A stretch of 64,000 nt of DNA from Streptomyces olivochromogenes (GCF_001514115.1 NZ_KQ948457.1:125829-189828), one strand, 5' to 3'; numbered from the stretch's first letter, positions 15,902-25,220 are shown. Program-made: numbers and translations. Notes: generated by a model not told the origin, from the letters alone.

Positions 15902-15941
15902 GGCCACCCGTTCGGCGCATATCAGATGCATACGGGTGGCC
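15902..15941 (+). terminator. Terminator hairpin after ligA
   Basis: GGCCACCCGT (15902-15911) pairs perfectly with ACGGGTGGCC (15932-15941). An inner GCAT/ATGC stem tightens the loop. Confidence 0.65.
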
Positions 15942-16032
15942 GGGTCGCATTCGGGCAACCGTCGTCGACCGCTGCCCGTAGAAGCCTTCTGCGGCCTACT
16001 GTTGACGTGTGCGCCCGCCGTGCCCAGCTGCG

Positions 16033-16076
16033 GTTGGGGCATCCCCTGCTCCGCAAGAGTCTGGGGAAGGGTTTTC
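16033..16076. repeat. Streptomyces dispersed palindrome in the rmdB upstream region
   Basis: GGTTGGGGCATCCCC followed by TGCTCCGCAAGAGTCTGGGG resembles an intergenic element I recognise from many Streptomyces gaps. It contains short self-complementary arms. The 260-bp gap 15894-16153 otherwise holds only the ligA terminator and TTGACG at 16002 as a possible -35. Confidence 0.45.
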
Positions 16077-16153
16077 AGACGCGGTGCCGTTGGCAGTTGT
16101 CGCCGGCAACGGGCCGCGTGGCGTGGGCACCGCCGGCTGTGAGAGGGACGGGA

Positions 16154-18400
16154 ATGGAACCGACCGAGAGCGCCGCTCCGGACTCACGGCTGCGCCTGCG
16201 CCGGATGACCGGCGCGTGGATGGCCGGCCTCCGGACGGGGCGTCCGTCGGAGCGCCCCGGCACGGGCGGGCAGGGCTCCGCACCACCCCTCACCGTAACC
16301 GCCCCCGCCCCGGGTGCGGGCAGGCTCGCCGCAGGGCGCGGCGGAGGCATGTCCGGTCACGAACCCGAACGGCACCTCTCCTGGCCCACGCTGCCCGCCG
16401 CGGTCGTCGGGGCGGCCGCGTTCGTCCTCGGCGGCGGCTTCTACCGGGCGTTCGGCGGCCACCACGCCCTCTTCCCGTCCGGCGCGGTCGGCTGGTCGCT
16501 CGCGGTACTGACCGGCATCATCGTCGGCCATCTGGTCGCCCTCGGCCACGCCCGCTGGTGGGGCGGCACGGGCTCCGGCGCCGCGCTCACCCTCGCGGTC
16601 CTGCTGCTGTACGGCTGGGTGGCCGCCGGGATGGTCAGCCTGACCGTCGTCGTGCTGGTCGGCGCCGCGCGCCGAGGCCGCTGGCGCCAGGGGGTGTTGC
16701 ACGGCGCGGTCGACATCCTCGGCATCGGCGCCGGAGCGCTGGTCCTCGCCATGTTCGGGCGCGTGCCGTCCGTGGAGGCGCCCTGGAACCCGGAGAGCTG
16801 GAACTTCTACGCCGCACCCGAGGTGGTGCTGGTCGCGACCGCCTACCTCGCGGTCACCCGCGTCCTGCTCTGGTACCTGCACGCGCCGGGCACCGGCGGA
16901 CTGCCGACCGCCACCCGCACGGCGCTGGTCAGGCAGGGCCTGGTCGCCGTCGCGCTGCTCGGTATCGCGCCGCTGATCTGCGTGGTCGCGATCGCCCAGC
17001 CGATGCTGCTGCCGCTGTTCTCGATCCCCCTCATCGCACTCGACTCCACCCTGTGGATCGCCCGCGTCCGGGCCGAGGAGCAACTGCGCGACCCGCTGAC
17101 CGGGCTGCCCAACCGCCAGTGGCTGCTCGAACGGACCTGGACGGCTCTGGACGATGCCGAGCGCATCGGCGCGCGTTCCGCCTTGATGCTGATCGACCTC
17201 GACCGCTTTCGTTCCGTGAACGACACGTTGGGGCACCTCGCCGGTGACCGGCTGCTCCTTCAGATAGCCGACCGGCTGCGGCTGGCGCTGCCGCGCGGGG
17301 CGGAGGCCGCGCGGCTCGGCGGGGACGAGTTCGCCGTGTTACTCCCCGTCGCCGACTCCACCACGTCGGCCACGCGGGTCGCCCGCAATCTCGTCGCCGC
17401 CCTCGGCTCGCCGCTCGACCTCGACGGACTCACCCTGGTCCTGGAGGCCAGCGCCGGGCTCGCCGTCTTCCCCGACCACGCGCTGGACGCGGAGGGGCTG
17501 CTGCGGCGGGCGGACGTGGCGATGTACCAGGCCAAGCGGGACCGTACGGGGGTGGAGGTCTACGAGTCCAAGCGGGATTCGAACACACCGGACCGGCTCG
17601 GTCTGCTGGGGGATCTGCGCCGGGCGCTGGACGCCGGTGACGTCGAACTGCACTACCAGCCCAAGGTCCGCTTCGACGGACAGGTGGCCGGACTCGAGGC
17701 GCTGGTCCGCTGGGTGCATCCCGAGCGGGGGAAGGTGCCGCCGGACGAGTTCATCGCGATCGCCGAGTCGTCCGGACTGATGCCGCACCTCACCGAGTAC
17801 GTGCTGGAGACGGCGCTCGCGCAGGTCGCCCGGTGGCGGGCGCAGGGACTGTACGTACCGGTCGCGGTGAACGTGTCCCCGCGGGACGTCCACACCGCCG
17901 GTTTCGCGGGCTCGGTCGCCGCGCGGCTCGCCCGGCACGGGGTCCCCGCGGGGGCGTTGCAGCTGGAGATAACGGAGCATGTGCTCCTCGAGGACCCGCA
18001 GCGGGCCGCGGACACGCTGGCCGCGCTGACCGGGCACGGCGTGAAGATGTCGCTGGACGACTTCGGTACGGGGTACTCCTCGCTGGTGCATCTGCGCCGG
18101 CTGCCGGTGAGCGAGCTGAAGATCGACCGGTCCTTCGTCGCGCGGCTCGCCGTGGACAACGAGGACGCGGAGATCGTGCGCTGCACCGTCGATCTCGCGC
18201 ATTCGCTGGGGCTGCTCGTCGTGGCGGAGGGCGTCGAGGACGACGAGACGTGGGAGCGGTTGCGGGATCTCGGGTGTGACGCGGTGCAGGGATGGCTGGT
18301 CGCGGCGGCGATGCCTCCGGAGGAGGCGACGGCGTGGCTGCTGGCGCGGGGGTCGCGCGGCTGGCAGCGGCCGCGCGCCGCGCTGCCGGCCGCCGAATAG
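16154..18400 (+). CDS. rmdB: GGDEF-EAL c-di-GMP enzyme, RmdB type
   Basis: A 748-residue membrane protein. A cytoplasmic tail (1-75) is followed by about six hydrophobic helices (75-310), a GGDEF domain with intact GGDEF at 389-393 (RLGGDEFAVLL), and an EAL domain with EAL at 515-517. EAL catalytic and metal residues are all present: NVSPRD, LEITEH, DDFGTGYSS, LKIDRSF, AEGVED and the Gln before GW. It should therefore hydrolyse c-di-GMP, as reported for RmdB of S. coelicolor, which lies next to ligA in the same way. The GGDEF domain may also be active or may bind GTP. The ATG at 16154 follows GAGAGGGA. c-di-GMP controls development in Streptomyces. Confidence 0.9.
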   Translation: MEPTESAAPDSRLRLRRMTGAWMAGLRTGRPSERPGTGGQGSAPPLTVTAPAPGAGRLAAGRGGGMSGHEPERHLSWPTLPAAVVGAAAFVLGGGFYRAFGGHHALFPSGAVGWSLAVLTGIIVGHLVALGHARWWGGTGSGAALTLAVLLLYGWVAAGMVSLTVVVLVGAARRGRWRQGVLHGAVDILGIGAGALVLAMFGRVPSVEAPWNPESWNFYAAPEVVLVATAYLAVTRVLLWYLHAPGTGGLPTATRTALVRQGLVAVALLGIAPLICVVAIAQPMLLPLFSIPLIALDSTLWIARVRAEEQLRDPLTGLPNRQWLLERTWTALDDAERIGARSALMLIDLDRFRSVNDTLGHLAGDRLLLQIADRLRLALPRGAEAARLGGDEFAVLLPVADSTTSATRVARNLVAALGSPLDLDGLTLVLEASAGLAVFPDHALDAEGLLRRADVAMYQAKRDRTGVEVYESKRDSNTPDRLGLLGDLRRALDAGDVELHYQPKVRFDGQVAGLEALVRWVHPERGKVPPDEFIAIAESSGLMPHLTEYVLETALAQVARWRAQGLYVPVAVNVSPRDVHTAGFAGSVAARLARHGVPAGALQLEITEHVLLEDPQRAADTLAALTGHGVKMSLDDFGTGYSSLVHLRRLPVSELKIDRSFVARLAVDNEDAEIVRCTVDLAHSLGLLVVAEGVEDDETWERLRDLGCDAVQGWLVAAAMPPEEATAWLLARGSRGWQRPRAALPAAE

Positions 18401-18458
18401 TTCCGACGGTTCGTGGGGCGTCGTCGCCGTCGGCGTCTGTGTCCGTCCGTTGTGTCTG

Positions 18459-18490
18459 GTCGCGCGTTCCCCGCGCCCCTGACGGGGCGC
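18459..18490 (+). terminator. Terminator hairpin within a dispersed GC-rich repeat
   Basis: GCGCCCC (18473-18479) and GGGGCGC (18484-18490) pair with loop TGAC after rmdB. The strand complement reads GGGGCGCGGGGAAC, the same core found four times at 45571-45860, so this is a fifth, single copy of that intergenic element. Confidence 0.6.
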
Positions 18491-18594
18491 CGCGGTCCCG
18501 TCCGCCACGGGCAGAGGTAAACCCGGGCGCGGGCATCGGCCCCGGACCCATAGGATTGGGCCAAACCACACACTCTCACCCAGAGGATCGCTGC

Positions 18595-18891
18595 ATGCCT
18601 GGCATCACGCGCGAGGAGGTCGCCCACCTCGCACGGCTGGCGCGTCTGGAGCTGCAGGCCGAAGAACTCGACCACTTCGCCGGCCAGCTCGACGACATCA
18701 TCGGCGCGGTCGCCCGCGTCAGCGAGGTCGCCGACCAAGACGTACCGCCGACCTCTCACCCGCTGCCGCTGACGAACGTCATGCGCGCGGACGAGGTCCG
18801 TCCGTCGCTCACCCCCGAGCAGGCGCTCTCCGGCGCCCCGGCCCAGGAGCAGCAGCGTTTCAAGGTGCCGCAGATCCTGGGGGAGGACTAA
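18595..18891 (+). CDS. gatC: Asp/Glu-tRNA amidotransferase subunit C
   Basis: A 98-residue GatC subunit of the GatCAB amidotransferase, which converts Glu-tRNA(Gln) and Asp-tRNA(Asn) to the amidated forms. It shows the family start ITREEVAHLARLARLEL, a long central helix and the TSHPLPLTNVMRADEV segment that wraps the GatA-GatB interface, ending in FKVPQILG. The ATG at 18595 follows AGAGGA. TAGGAT at 18551-18556 may be the operon -10. gatA begins 5 nt after the stop, so gatC-gatA-small gene-gatB form an operon. Confidence 0.95.
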   Translation: MPGITREEVAHLARLARLELQAEELDHFAGQLDDIIGAVARVSEVADQDVPPTSHPLPLTNVMRADEVRPSLTPEQALSGAPAQEQQRFKVPQILGED

Positions 18892-18896
18892 TCACC

Positions 18897-20402
18897 ATGA
18901 CGGACACCAACGTCAACATCATCAAGCTGACCGCGGCCGAGATCGCCGCGAAGATCGCCGCGGGCGAGCTCACGGCCGTCGCGGTCACCGAGGCCCACCT
19001 CGCCCGGATCGAGGCCGTCGACGAGAAGGTGCACGCCTTCCTGCACGTGGACCGCGAGGGTGCCCTCGCGCAGGCTCGCGCCGTCGACGCCAAGCGGGAG
19101 CGGGGCGAGAAGCTCGGCCCCCTCGCCGGTGTGCCGCTCGCGCTCAAGGACATCTTCACCACCGAGGGCATCCCGACGACCGTCGGTTCGAAGATCCTCG
19201 AAGGCTGGATCCCGCCGTACGACGCGACCCTCACCAAGAGGCTGAAGGCCGCCGACGTCGTCATCCTCGGCAAGACCAACATGGACGAGTTCGCCATGGG
19301 GTCCTCCACCGAGAACAGCGCGTACGGCCCCACGGGCAACCCCTGGGACCTCACCCGTATCCCCGGCGGCTCCGGCGGCGGGTCGAGCGCCGCGCTCGCC
19401 TCGTTCGAGGCGCCCCTCGCCATCGGCACGGACACGGGCGGCTCCATCCGCCAGCCCGCCGCCGTCACCGGCACGGTCGGCGTCAAGCCGACGTACGGCG
19501 GGGTGTCGCGGTACGGCATGGTCGCGTTCTCGTCCTCCCTCGACCAGGGCGGTCCCTGCGCCCGTACGGTCCTGGACGCCGCGCTGCTGCACGAGGTCAT
19601 CGCGGGCCACGACCCGCTCGACTCCACCTCCATCGACGCCCCGGTCCCGCCGGTCGTCGAGGCGGCCCGCAACGGCTCCGTCGCCGGCATGCGCGTCGGT
19701 GTGGTCAAGCAGTTCCGCGGCGAGGGCTACCAGGCCGGTGTCGTGCAGCGCTTCGACGAGGCCGTCGTCCTGCTCAAGGAGCTCGGCGCCGAGATCGTCG
19801 AGCTGGACTGCCCGTCCTTCGACCTGGCGCTCGCCGCGTACTACCTGATCGCCCCGTCCGAGTGTTCGAGCAACCTCGCCCGCTTCGACGCCATGCGCTA
19901 CGGCCTCAGGGTCGGCGACGACGGCACGAAGTCGGCCGAGGAGGTCACCTCCCTCACCCGTGAGGCGGGCTTCGGCCCCGAGGTCAAGCGCCGCATCATG
20001 CTCGGCACGTACGCGCTCAGCTCCGGCTACTACGACGCGTACTACGGCAGCGCCCAGAAGGTCCGTACGCTCATCACGCGCGACTTCGAGAAGTCGTTCG
20101 AGAAGGTCGACGTCATCGTCTCGCCGACGACGCCCACCACCGCCTTCCCGATCGGCGAGCGCGCCGACGACCCGATGGCGATGTACCTCGCGGACCTGTG
20201 CACCATCCCGACCAACCTGGCGGGCAACGCCGCCATGTCGCTGCCCTGCGGTCTCGCCCCGGAGGACAACCTTCCGGTCGGTCTGCAGATCATCGCCCCC
20301 GCGATGAAGGACGACCGGCTGTACAAGGTCGGCGCCGCCGTCGAGGCCGCCTTCGTGGAAAAGTGGGGCCACCCGCTGCTCGAGGAGGCTCCGTCGTTGT
20401 GA
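18897..20402 (+). CDS. gatA: Asp/Glu-tRNA amidotransferase subunit A
   Basis: A 501-residue amidase-signature enzyme that releases ammonia from glutamine for GatB. The catalytic triad is K84 (ALKDIF), the cis-serine S159 in PGGSGGGSS, and nucleophile S183 in DTGGSIRQP; the 24-residue Ser-Ser spacing agrees with the family. Length is slightly above the typical 485 or so. Its stop overlaps the GTG of the next small gene (GTGA at 20399-20402). Part of the gatCAB operon. Confidence 0.96.
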   Translation: MTDTNVNIIKLTAAEIAAKIAAGELTAVAVTEAHLARIEAVDEKVHAFLHVDREGALAQARAVDAKRERGEKLGPLAGVPLALKDIFTTEGIPTTVGSKILEGWIPPYDATLTKRLKAADVVILGKTNMDEFAMGSSTENSAYGPTGNPWDLTRIPGGSGGGSSAALASFEAPLAIGTDTGGSIRQPAAVTGTVGVKPTYGGVSRYGMVAFSSSLDQGGPCARTVLDAALLHEVIAGHDPLDSTSIDAPVPPVVEAARNGSVAGMRVGVVKQFRGEGYQAGVVQRFDEAVVLLKELGAEIVELDCPSFDLALAAYYLIAPSECSSNLARFDAMRYGLRVGDDGTKSAEEVTSLTREAGFGPEVKRRIMLGTYALSSGYYDAYYGSAQKVRTLITRDFEKSFEKVDVIVSPTTPTTAFPIGERADDPMAMYLADLCTIPTNLAGNAAMSLPCGLAPEDNLPVGLQIIAPAMKDDRLYKVGAAVEAAFVEKWGHPLLEEAPSL

Positions 20403-20641
20403 GCAAGGCTCTGACCAAGGCCAAGGGCTTCAAGAAGTCCAAGTCCGGCACGTACCTGTCCATCGCGAGCACCGCGTTCGGTGCGATCGGCGTCGCCAAG
20501 CAGGCCAAGAAGGCCCGTACGGAGCACGACACGCTGCGCCTCATCGACGCGGCCGTGTCCGCCGCCGCCATCGTCACCGGCCTCGCCATCCTCTACCGGG
20601 AGCTCAGGCGCCTGGGCGACGACGACGTCCTGCTGGGCTGA
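20399..20641 (+). CDS. 80-residue membrane protein inserted between gatA and gatB
   Basis: A GTG at 20399 overlaps the gatA stop, with AGGAGG about 10 nt upstream. The 80-residue product begins with a Lys-rich stretch (SKALTKAKGFKKSKSGTY), has an amphipathic middle with KQAKKARTEHD, and one hydrophobic segment near residues 48-66 (AAVSAAAIVTGLAILY). It ends in RRLGDDDVLLG. gatB starts 16 nt later. I recognise it as a small conserved Streptomyces protein at this position but no family function. Its coupling to gatA suggests a link to the transamidosome or simply use of a strong operon. Confidence 0.8.
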   Translation: MSKALTKAKGFKKSKSGTYLSIASTAFGAIGVAKQAKKARTEHDTLRLIDAAVSAAAIVTGLAILYRELRRLGDDDVLLG

Positions 20642-20657
20642 GAGGGAAGTTTTCACC

Positions 20658-22175
20658 GTGACCACCACGACCGACGAGCTGGTGTCGTACGAGGACGCTC
20701 TCGCGACGTACGACCCCGTCATGGGCCTCGAAGTCCATGTCGAGCTCGGTACCAAGACCAAGATGTTCTGCGGGTGTTCCACCGAGCTGGGCGCCGCGCC
20801 CAACTCGCAGACCTGCCCGACCTGCCTCGGCATGCCCGGCTCGCTGCCCGTCGTCAACGCGACCGGCGTCGAGTCCGCCATCAAGATCGGCCTCGCGCTG
20901 CACTGCGAGATCGCCGAGTGGTGCCGCTTCGCCCGGAAGAACTACTTCTATCCGGACATGCCGAAGAACTTCCAGACCTCCCAGTACGACGAGCCGATCG
21001 CCTTCAACGGCTACCTCGACGTACAGCTGGAGGACGGCGAGGTCTTCCGCGTGGAGATCGAGCGCGCCCACATGGAGGAGGACACCGGCAAGTCGCTGCA
21101 CGTCGGCGGCGCCACCGGCCGGATCCACGGCGCCTCGCACTCCCTGCTCGACTACAACCGCGCGGGCATCCCCCTCATCGAGATCGTCACCAAGCCGATC
21201 GAGGGTGCGGGCGAGCGCGCTCCCGAGGTCGCCAAGGCGTACGTCGCCGAGCTGCGCGAGCTCATCAAGGCGCTCGGCGTCTCCGAGGCCCGCATGGAGC
21301 AGGGCCAGATGCGCTGCGACGTGAACCTGTCGCTGCGCCCGCACGGCCGCGAGAAGTTCGGCACGCGCTCCGAGACGAAGAACGTCAACTCGCTGCGCTC
21401 CGTGGAGCGTGCGGCCCGCTTCGAGATCCAGCGGCACGCCGCGGTTCTCAACGGCGGCGGCACGATCATCCAGGAGACCCGCCACTTCCACGAGGACACC
21501 GGGTCCACGACCTCGGGCCGCGTGAAGGAGGAGGCCGAGGACTACCGGTACTTCCCGGAGCCCGACCTCGTCCCCGTCGCCCCGTCCCGCGAGTGGGTCG
21601 AGGAGCTGCGCGCGGGCCTGCCCGAGCAGCCGCTCGCGCGTCGCAACCGCCTCCGTGAGGAGTGGGGTGTCTCGGCGCACGACATGCAGTCGATCCTGAA
21701 CGCCGGTGCCATCGACCCGATCGTCGCCACGATCGAGGCCGGGGCGGACGCCGCGTCCGCGCGTAAGTGGTGGATGGGTGAACTGGCGCGCAGCGCCAAC
21801 GAGTCGGGCAAGGCCCTGGAGGACCTGCCCATCACCGCGGCGCAGGTCGCCCGGGTGGCGCAGCTCGTCGCCTCCGGAGATCTGAACGACAAGCTCGCCC
21901 GCCAGGTCATCGAGGGCGTGCTCGCGGGCGAGGGCACCCCGGACGAGGTCGTCGACAAGCGCGGTCTGAAGGTCGTCTCGGACGAGGGCGCGCTGACCGC
22001 CGCCGTCGACGAGGCCATCGCCGGCAACCCGGGCGTCGCGGACAAGATCCGCGGCGGCAAGGTGGCCGCGGTCGGCGCCCTGGTCGGCGCGGTCATGAAG
22101 GCCACCCGTGGCCAGGCCGACGCGGCCCGCGTCAAGGAACTCATCCTGGAGAAGCTGGGCGTCAGCGAAGGCTGA
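20658..22175 (+). CDS. gatB: Asp/Glu-tRNA amidotransferase subunit B
   Basis: A 505-residue GatB, which activates the tRNA-bound Glu/Asp with ATP and receives ammonia from GatA. The N-terminal signature is GLEVHVELGTKTKMFCGC, with zinc-site cysteines here and in CPTCLGMPG. DYNRAGIPLIEIVTKP is the family hallmark. The C-terminal tail (about 350-505) is the YqeY-like tRNA-binding domain. A GTG start at 20658 follows AGAGGGAAG. It closes the gat operon, followed by a very strong hairpin. Confidence 0.96.
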   Translation: MTTTTDELVSYEDALATYDPVMGLEVHVELGTKTKMFCGCSTELGAAPNSQTCPTCLGMPGSLPVVNATGVESAIKIGLALHCEIAEWCRFARKNYFYPDMPKNFQTSQYDEPIAFNGYLDVQLEDGEVFRVEIERAHMEEDTGKSLHVGGATGRIHGASHSLLDYNRAGIPLIEIVTKPIEGAGERAPEVAKAYVAELRELIKALGVSEARMEQGQMRCDVNLSLRPHGREKFGTRSETKNVNSLRSVERAARFEIQRHAAVLNGGGTIIQETRHFHEDTGSTTSGRVKEEAEDYRYFPEPDLVPVAPSREWVEELRAGLPEQPLARRNRLREEWGVSAHDMQSILNAGAIDPIVATIEAGADAASARKWWMGELARSANESGKALEDLPITAAQVARVAQLVASGDLNDKLARQVIEGVLAGEGTPDEVVDKRGLKVVSDEGALTAAVDEAIAGNPGVADKIRGGKVAAVGALVGAVMKATRGQADAARVKELILEKLGVSEG

Positions 22176-22193
22176 GGCCCCGTCAAGTACCCA

Positions 22194-22231
22194 CCTGGGG
22201 GGATGCATCGGCTCCGATGCATCCCCCCAGG
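22194..22231 (+). terminator. 18-bp perfect hairpin terminator after gatB
   Basis: Arms 22194-22211 and 22214-22231 are exact reverse complements (outer CCTGGGGGGATGCATCGG), with effectively a 6-nt loop. It lacks a T-run but is the most stable hairpin of the region. Confidence 0.8.
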
Positions 22232-22346
22232 CGTGTCCGGGGTCCCTTGGTGCGACAGAGTTCATCGGATTGTCGTGTGAACTGTCTCGCACTCGAGTGA
22301 GCAGACCCATGAATGAGATAAACGATCACTTCTGGCTGCAAGAGTG

Positions 22347-22366
22347 ATGACGCATTCGTCATGCGT
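22347..22366. promoter_or_regulatory. Nested inverted repeat before MMPL gene
   Basis: ATGACG (22347-22352)/CGTCAT (22357-22362) and ACGCAT/ATGCGT overlap each other, 55-75 nt before the TTG start. TATAAC at 22397-22402 is a possible -10 in this unusually AT-rich gap. A repressor site is plausible. Confidence 0.35.
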
Positions 22367-22420
22367 TCTTTGCGGGCAACTCCCGGTAAAGATCCATATA
22401 ACACTCAGGGAGCTTGTCCG

Positions 22421-24676
22421 TTGGCAGCCCTTGCACGCTGGTGTGTACGGCACCGCCTCGTCACCGTTCTGCTGTGGCTCCTCGCCCTCGGCGGGGTGAG
22501 CGCCGCCGCGGCCGTCACGGGCTCCGCGTACTCGAACAACTACGAGGCCCCCGGCACCGAATCGAGCCGCGCCGACCGGCTTCTGCAGCAGGGCTTTCCC
22601 GGTCTCGGCGGCGACAGCGACACCGTCGTCTGGCGCACCGGGCCCGCCACCGTCCGCTCCGCCGCCGTCGAACAGACCATGACCCGCGCCCTCGACGAGA
22701 TCGCCGCGCTGCCCGGCGTGGCCTCCGTCGTCAGCCCCTACGAAGGGCAGGGCACGGGCCGGATCAGCGGCGACGGACGTACGGCGTACGCCACCGTCAC
22801 CTTCGACGACCAGGCCGACAACCTCTCCAAGAGTGAGGCACAAGCCGTCGTCGACGCCGCCAGGGCCGCCGAGACCGAGGGGCTCCAGGTGGAGTTGGGC
22901 GGGAGCGCCATCGGACTCACGGAGTCCTCCGGCGGCCACCTCGCCGAGGTCGTCGGCGTGGCCGTGGCCGCCGTGGTGCTCTTCCTCGCCTTCGGCTCGC
23001 TCGCCGCCTCCCTGCTGCCCATCGCCACCGCCCTGGTCGGCGTCGGGACGGCGTACGCCTCGATCGTGCTCCTGGGGCACGCGATGACGGTCGCCGACTT
23101 CGCGCCCATGCTCGGCATGCTGATCGGCCTCGGCGTCGGCATCGACTACGCGCTGTTCATCGTGACCCGGCACCGGCGCGGGCTGAAACGCGGGCTTTCG
23201 GTGGGCGAGGCGGCCCGCAACGCCGTCGCCACCACCGGCCGCGCGGTCGTCTTCGCGGGCGCCACCGTCTGCATCGCCCTGCTCGGCATGCTGATCCTGC
23301 GGCTCAGCTTCCTGGGCGGTGTCGCGATCGCGGCCTCCTTGACCGTGGTCCTCACCGTCGCGGCCTCCGTGACCCTGCTGCCCGCCCTCCTGTCCTTCAT
23401 CGGCCCGCGCGCCCTCAGCCGGCGCGAGCGGCGCGGGCTGTACGAGCACGGGCCCCAGCCGGAGCTCCCCACCGGACTCGCCGCCCGCTGGTCGGTGTTC
23501 GTGGAGCGCCACCCCAAGCTGCTCGGCGCGGTCGCCGTGGTCGTCATGGCGCTGCTCGCGCTGCCCACGCTCTCCCTCCGCCTCGGCACCTCCGACCAGG
23601 GCAACAACCCGAGGTCGGCGACGACCCGGCAGGCGTACGACCTCCTCGCCGAAGGCTTCGGGCCGGGCGTGAACGGGCCGCTGACCCTGGTCACCCATGT
23701 AGGCGGCGCCGAGGACAGGCTCGCCCTCGACAGCCTGGACAGCACGCTCCGGGTGACCGCCGGGGTCGCCTCGGCGACCCCGGTGACGTACGGCGCCGGG
23801 GGCGCCACCGCGTACCTCACCGTCGTCCCGGACTCCGCGCCGCAGTCCCAGAGGACCAGCGACCTCGTGGACCGGCTGCGCACCGAGGTGCTGCCGCGCG
23901 TCGAGGCGGGCAGCGGGCTCGACGTGCGCGTCGGCGGGGTGACGGCGAGCTACGACGACTTCGCCGCCGTCATCGTCGGCAGGCTGCCCCTCTTCGTGGG
24001 CGTCGTGATCGGCCTCGGCTGTGCCCTGCTCCTGCTCGCCTTCCGCTCGCTCGGCATCCCGCTGAAGGCCGCAGTGATGAACATCGCCGCCGTGGCCGCC
24101 GCCTTCGGGGTGGTCGTCGCGATCTTCCAGTGGGGCTGGGGAAGCGAGCTGCTGGGCCTCGGCCGCGCGGGTCCGATCGAGCCCTTCCTTCCCGTGATCA
24201 TGGTGTCGGTCCTCTTCGGGCTCTCCATGGACTACCAGGTCTTTCTGGTCAGCCGGATGTACGAGGAGTGGCTGGAAACCGGCGACAACCGGCGTGCCGT
24301 CCGGGTCGGGCTCGCCGAGACCAGCCGGGTGATCAACTCCGCCGCCGTCATCATGATCTCGGTCTTCCTCGCCTTCGTGCTCAGCGGCGACCGCGTCATC
24401 GCGATGTTCGGCATCGCCCTCGCCTCCGCCGTCGCCCTCGACGCCTTCGTCCTGCGCACCCTGCTCGTGCCCGCCCTCATGCACCTGCTCGGCGGCGCCA
24501 ACTGGTGGCTGCCCCGCCGGCTCGACCGGTGGCTGCCGCGCATCAGCGTCGAGCCGCCCGAGTGCCGCGCCGCCCATGAGAGGCTGGCGGCTGCGACGGA
24601 CGCCGAGGTGGCGGACGTACTGGAGGACGAGCTGGAAAAGGAGCGGCAGCAGGATGTACGCGATATCCCTGGGTGA
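22421..24676 (+). CDS. MMPL family transporter (RND superfamily)
   Basis: A 751-residue MMPL exporter, a proton-driven lipid or drug exporter type in actinobacteria. It has the 1+5+1+5 helix plan: helix 1 at about 12-33, a periplasmic domain, helices 2-6 (about 175-345), helix 7 at about 370, a second periplasmic domain, and helices 8-12 (about 530-715). The Asp-Tyr proton-relay pairs are in GIDYALFIVTRHR and SMDYQVFLVSR. I choose the TTG at 22421 because AGGGAG lies 8 nt upstream and family members begin with LARWCVRHR-like sequence; an ATG at 22361 is in frame but lacks a site. It overlaps the next gene by 23 nt. Confidence 0.88.
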   Translation: MAALARWCVRHRLVTVLLWLLALGGVSAAAAVTGSAYSNNYEAPGTESSRADRLLQQGFPGLGGDSDTVVWRTGPATVRSAAVEQTMTRALDEIAALPGVASVVSPYEGQGTGRISGDGRTAYATVTFDDQADNLSKSEAQAVVDAARAAETEGLQVELGGSAIGLTESSGGHLAEVVGVAVAAVVLFLAFGSLAASLLPIATALVGVGTAYASIVLLGHAMTVADFAPMLGMLIGLGVGIDYALFIVTRHRRGLKRGLSVGEAARNAVATTGRAVVFAGATVCIALLGMLILRLSFLGGVAIAASLTVVLTVAASVTLLPALLSFIGPRALSRRERRGLYEHGPQPELPTGLAARWSVFVERHPKLLGAVAVVVMALLALPTLSLRLGTSDQGNNPRSATTRQAYDLLAEGFGPGVNGPLTLVTHVGGAEDRLALDSLDSTLRVTAGVASATPVTYGAGGATAYLTVVPDSAPQSQRTSDLVDRLRTEVLPRVEAGSGLDVRVGGVTASYDDFAAVIVGRLPLFVGVVIGLGCALLLLAFRSLGIPLKAAVMNIAAVAAAFGVVVAIFQWGWGSELLGLGRAGPIEPFLPVIMVSVLFGLSMDYQVFLVSRMYEEWLETGDNRRAVRVGLAETSRVINSAAVIMISVFLAFVLSGDRVIAMFGIALASAVALDAFVLRTLLVPALMHLLGGANWWLPRRLDRWLPRISVEPPECRAAHERLAAATDAEVADVLEDELEKERQQDVRDIPG

Positions 24677-25220
24677 CGACGGCGCGGAACTGCGGCCCCT
24701 GGAGCCCTGGCAGGCGGAGGAGTTCCTCGCGCACCTGGACCGGGGGAGGGAGTTCATCGGGCAGTACATCCCCTTCGGGTCCAAGGCCACGGACGTGCCC
24801 TCCGCGCGGGAGACACTCCAGCGGTACGCCGACATGCGCGCCGCCGACACCGGGTCCCTGCACGGCCTGTGGCTGGAGGGGAAGCTCGTCGGCGGGGTGC
24901 TCTTCCTGAACTTCGACGCCGAGCACGGCAACTGCGAGGTCGGCTGCTGGCTGGAACCGGCCGGCACCGGACGCGGTCTGGTCACCCGGGCGATGCGGAT
25001 CCTCATCGACTGGGCGGTCGAGGAGCGCGGGATCCACCGTGTGGAGTGGATCGCCGCCTCCGCGAACGTGCCGAGCGTGAACGGCGCCCGGCGGCTCGGG
25101 ATGACCCGGGACGCGGTGCTGCGGGAGAGCTACCCCCACCGGGGCGTACGCCTCGACATGGAGGTCTGGTCGGTGCTCGCGCCCGAGTGGCGGGCGGCAC
25201 GCGCGCGTGAGCAACGATGA
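24654..25220 (+). CDS. GNAT family N-acetyltransferase (RimJ/RimL-like)
   Basis: A 188-residue acetyltransferase. The acetyl-CoA binding region is VGCWLEPAGTGRGLVTRAM, followed by IDWAVEERGIHRVEW and NVPSVNGARRLGM, the usual RimJ/RimL pattern of acetylating a protein N-terminus or small amine. The ATG at 24654 is inside the MMPL gene, 23 nt before its stop, with AAGGAG upstream, so the two genes are translationally coupled. The substrate is unknown; the coupling suggests a joint resistance or modification role. Confidence 0.85.
   Translation: MYAISLGDDGAELRPLEPWQAEEFLAHLDRGREFIGQYIPFGSKATDVPSARETLQRYADMRAADTGSLHGLWLEGKLVGGVLFLNFDAEHGNCEVGCWLEPAGTGRGLVTRAMRILIDWAVEERGIHRVEWIAASANVPSVNGARRLGMTRDAVLRESYPHRGVRLDMEVWSVLAPEWRAARAREQR

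Noticed and set aside
13491..15950. 819-codon antisense frame over ligA
   Set aside because: Shadow of ligA; no start context and no family resemblance.
15524..16153. Extended start of the RmdB-type gene inside ligA
   Set aside because: The extension runs out of frame through ligA and its terminator; ATG 16154 has GAGAGGGA upstream.
22262..25006. Very long open frame antisense to the MMPL and GNAT genes
   Set aside because: A product of GC-rich codon bias in the opposite frame; composition is Gly/Asp/Arg/Glu repeats without domain features, while the plus-strand genes have clear families.
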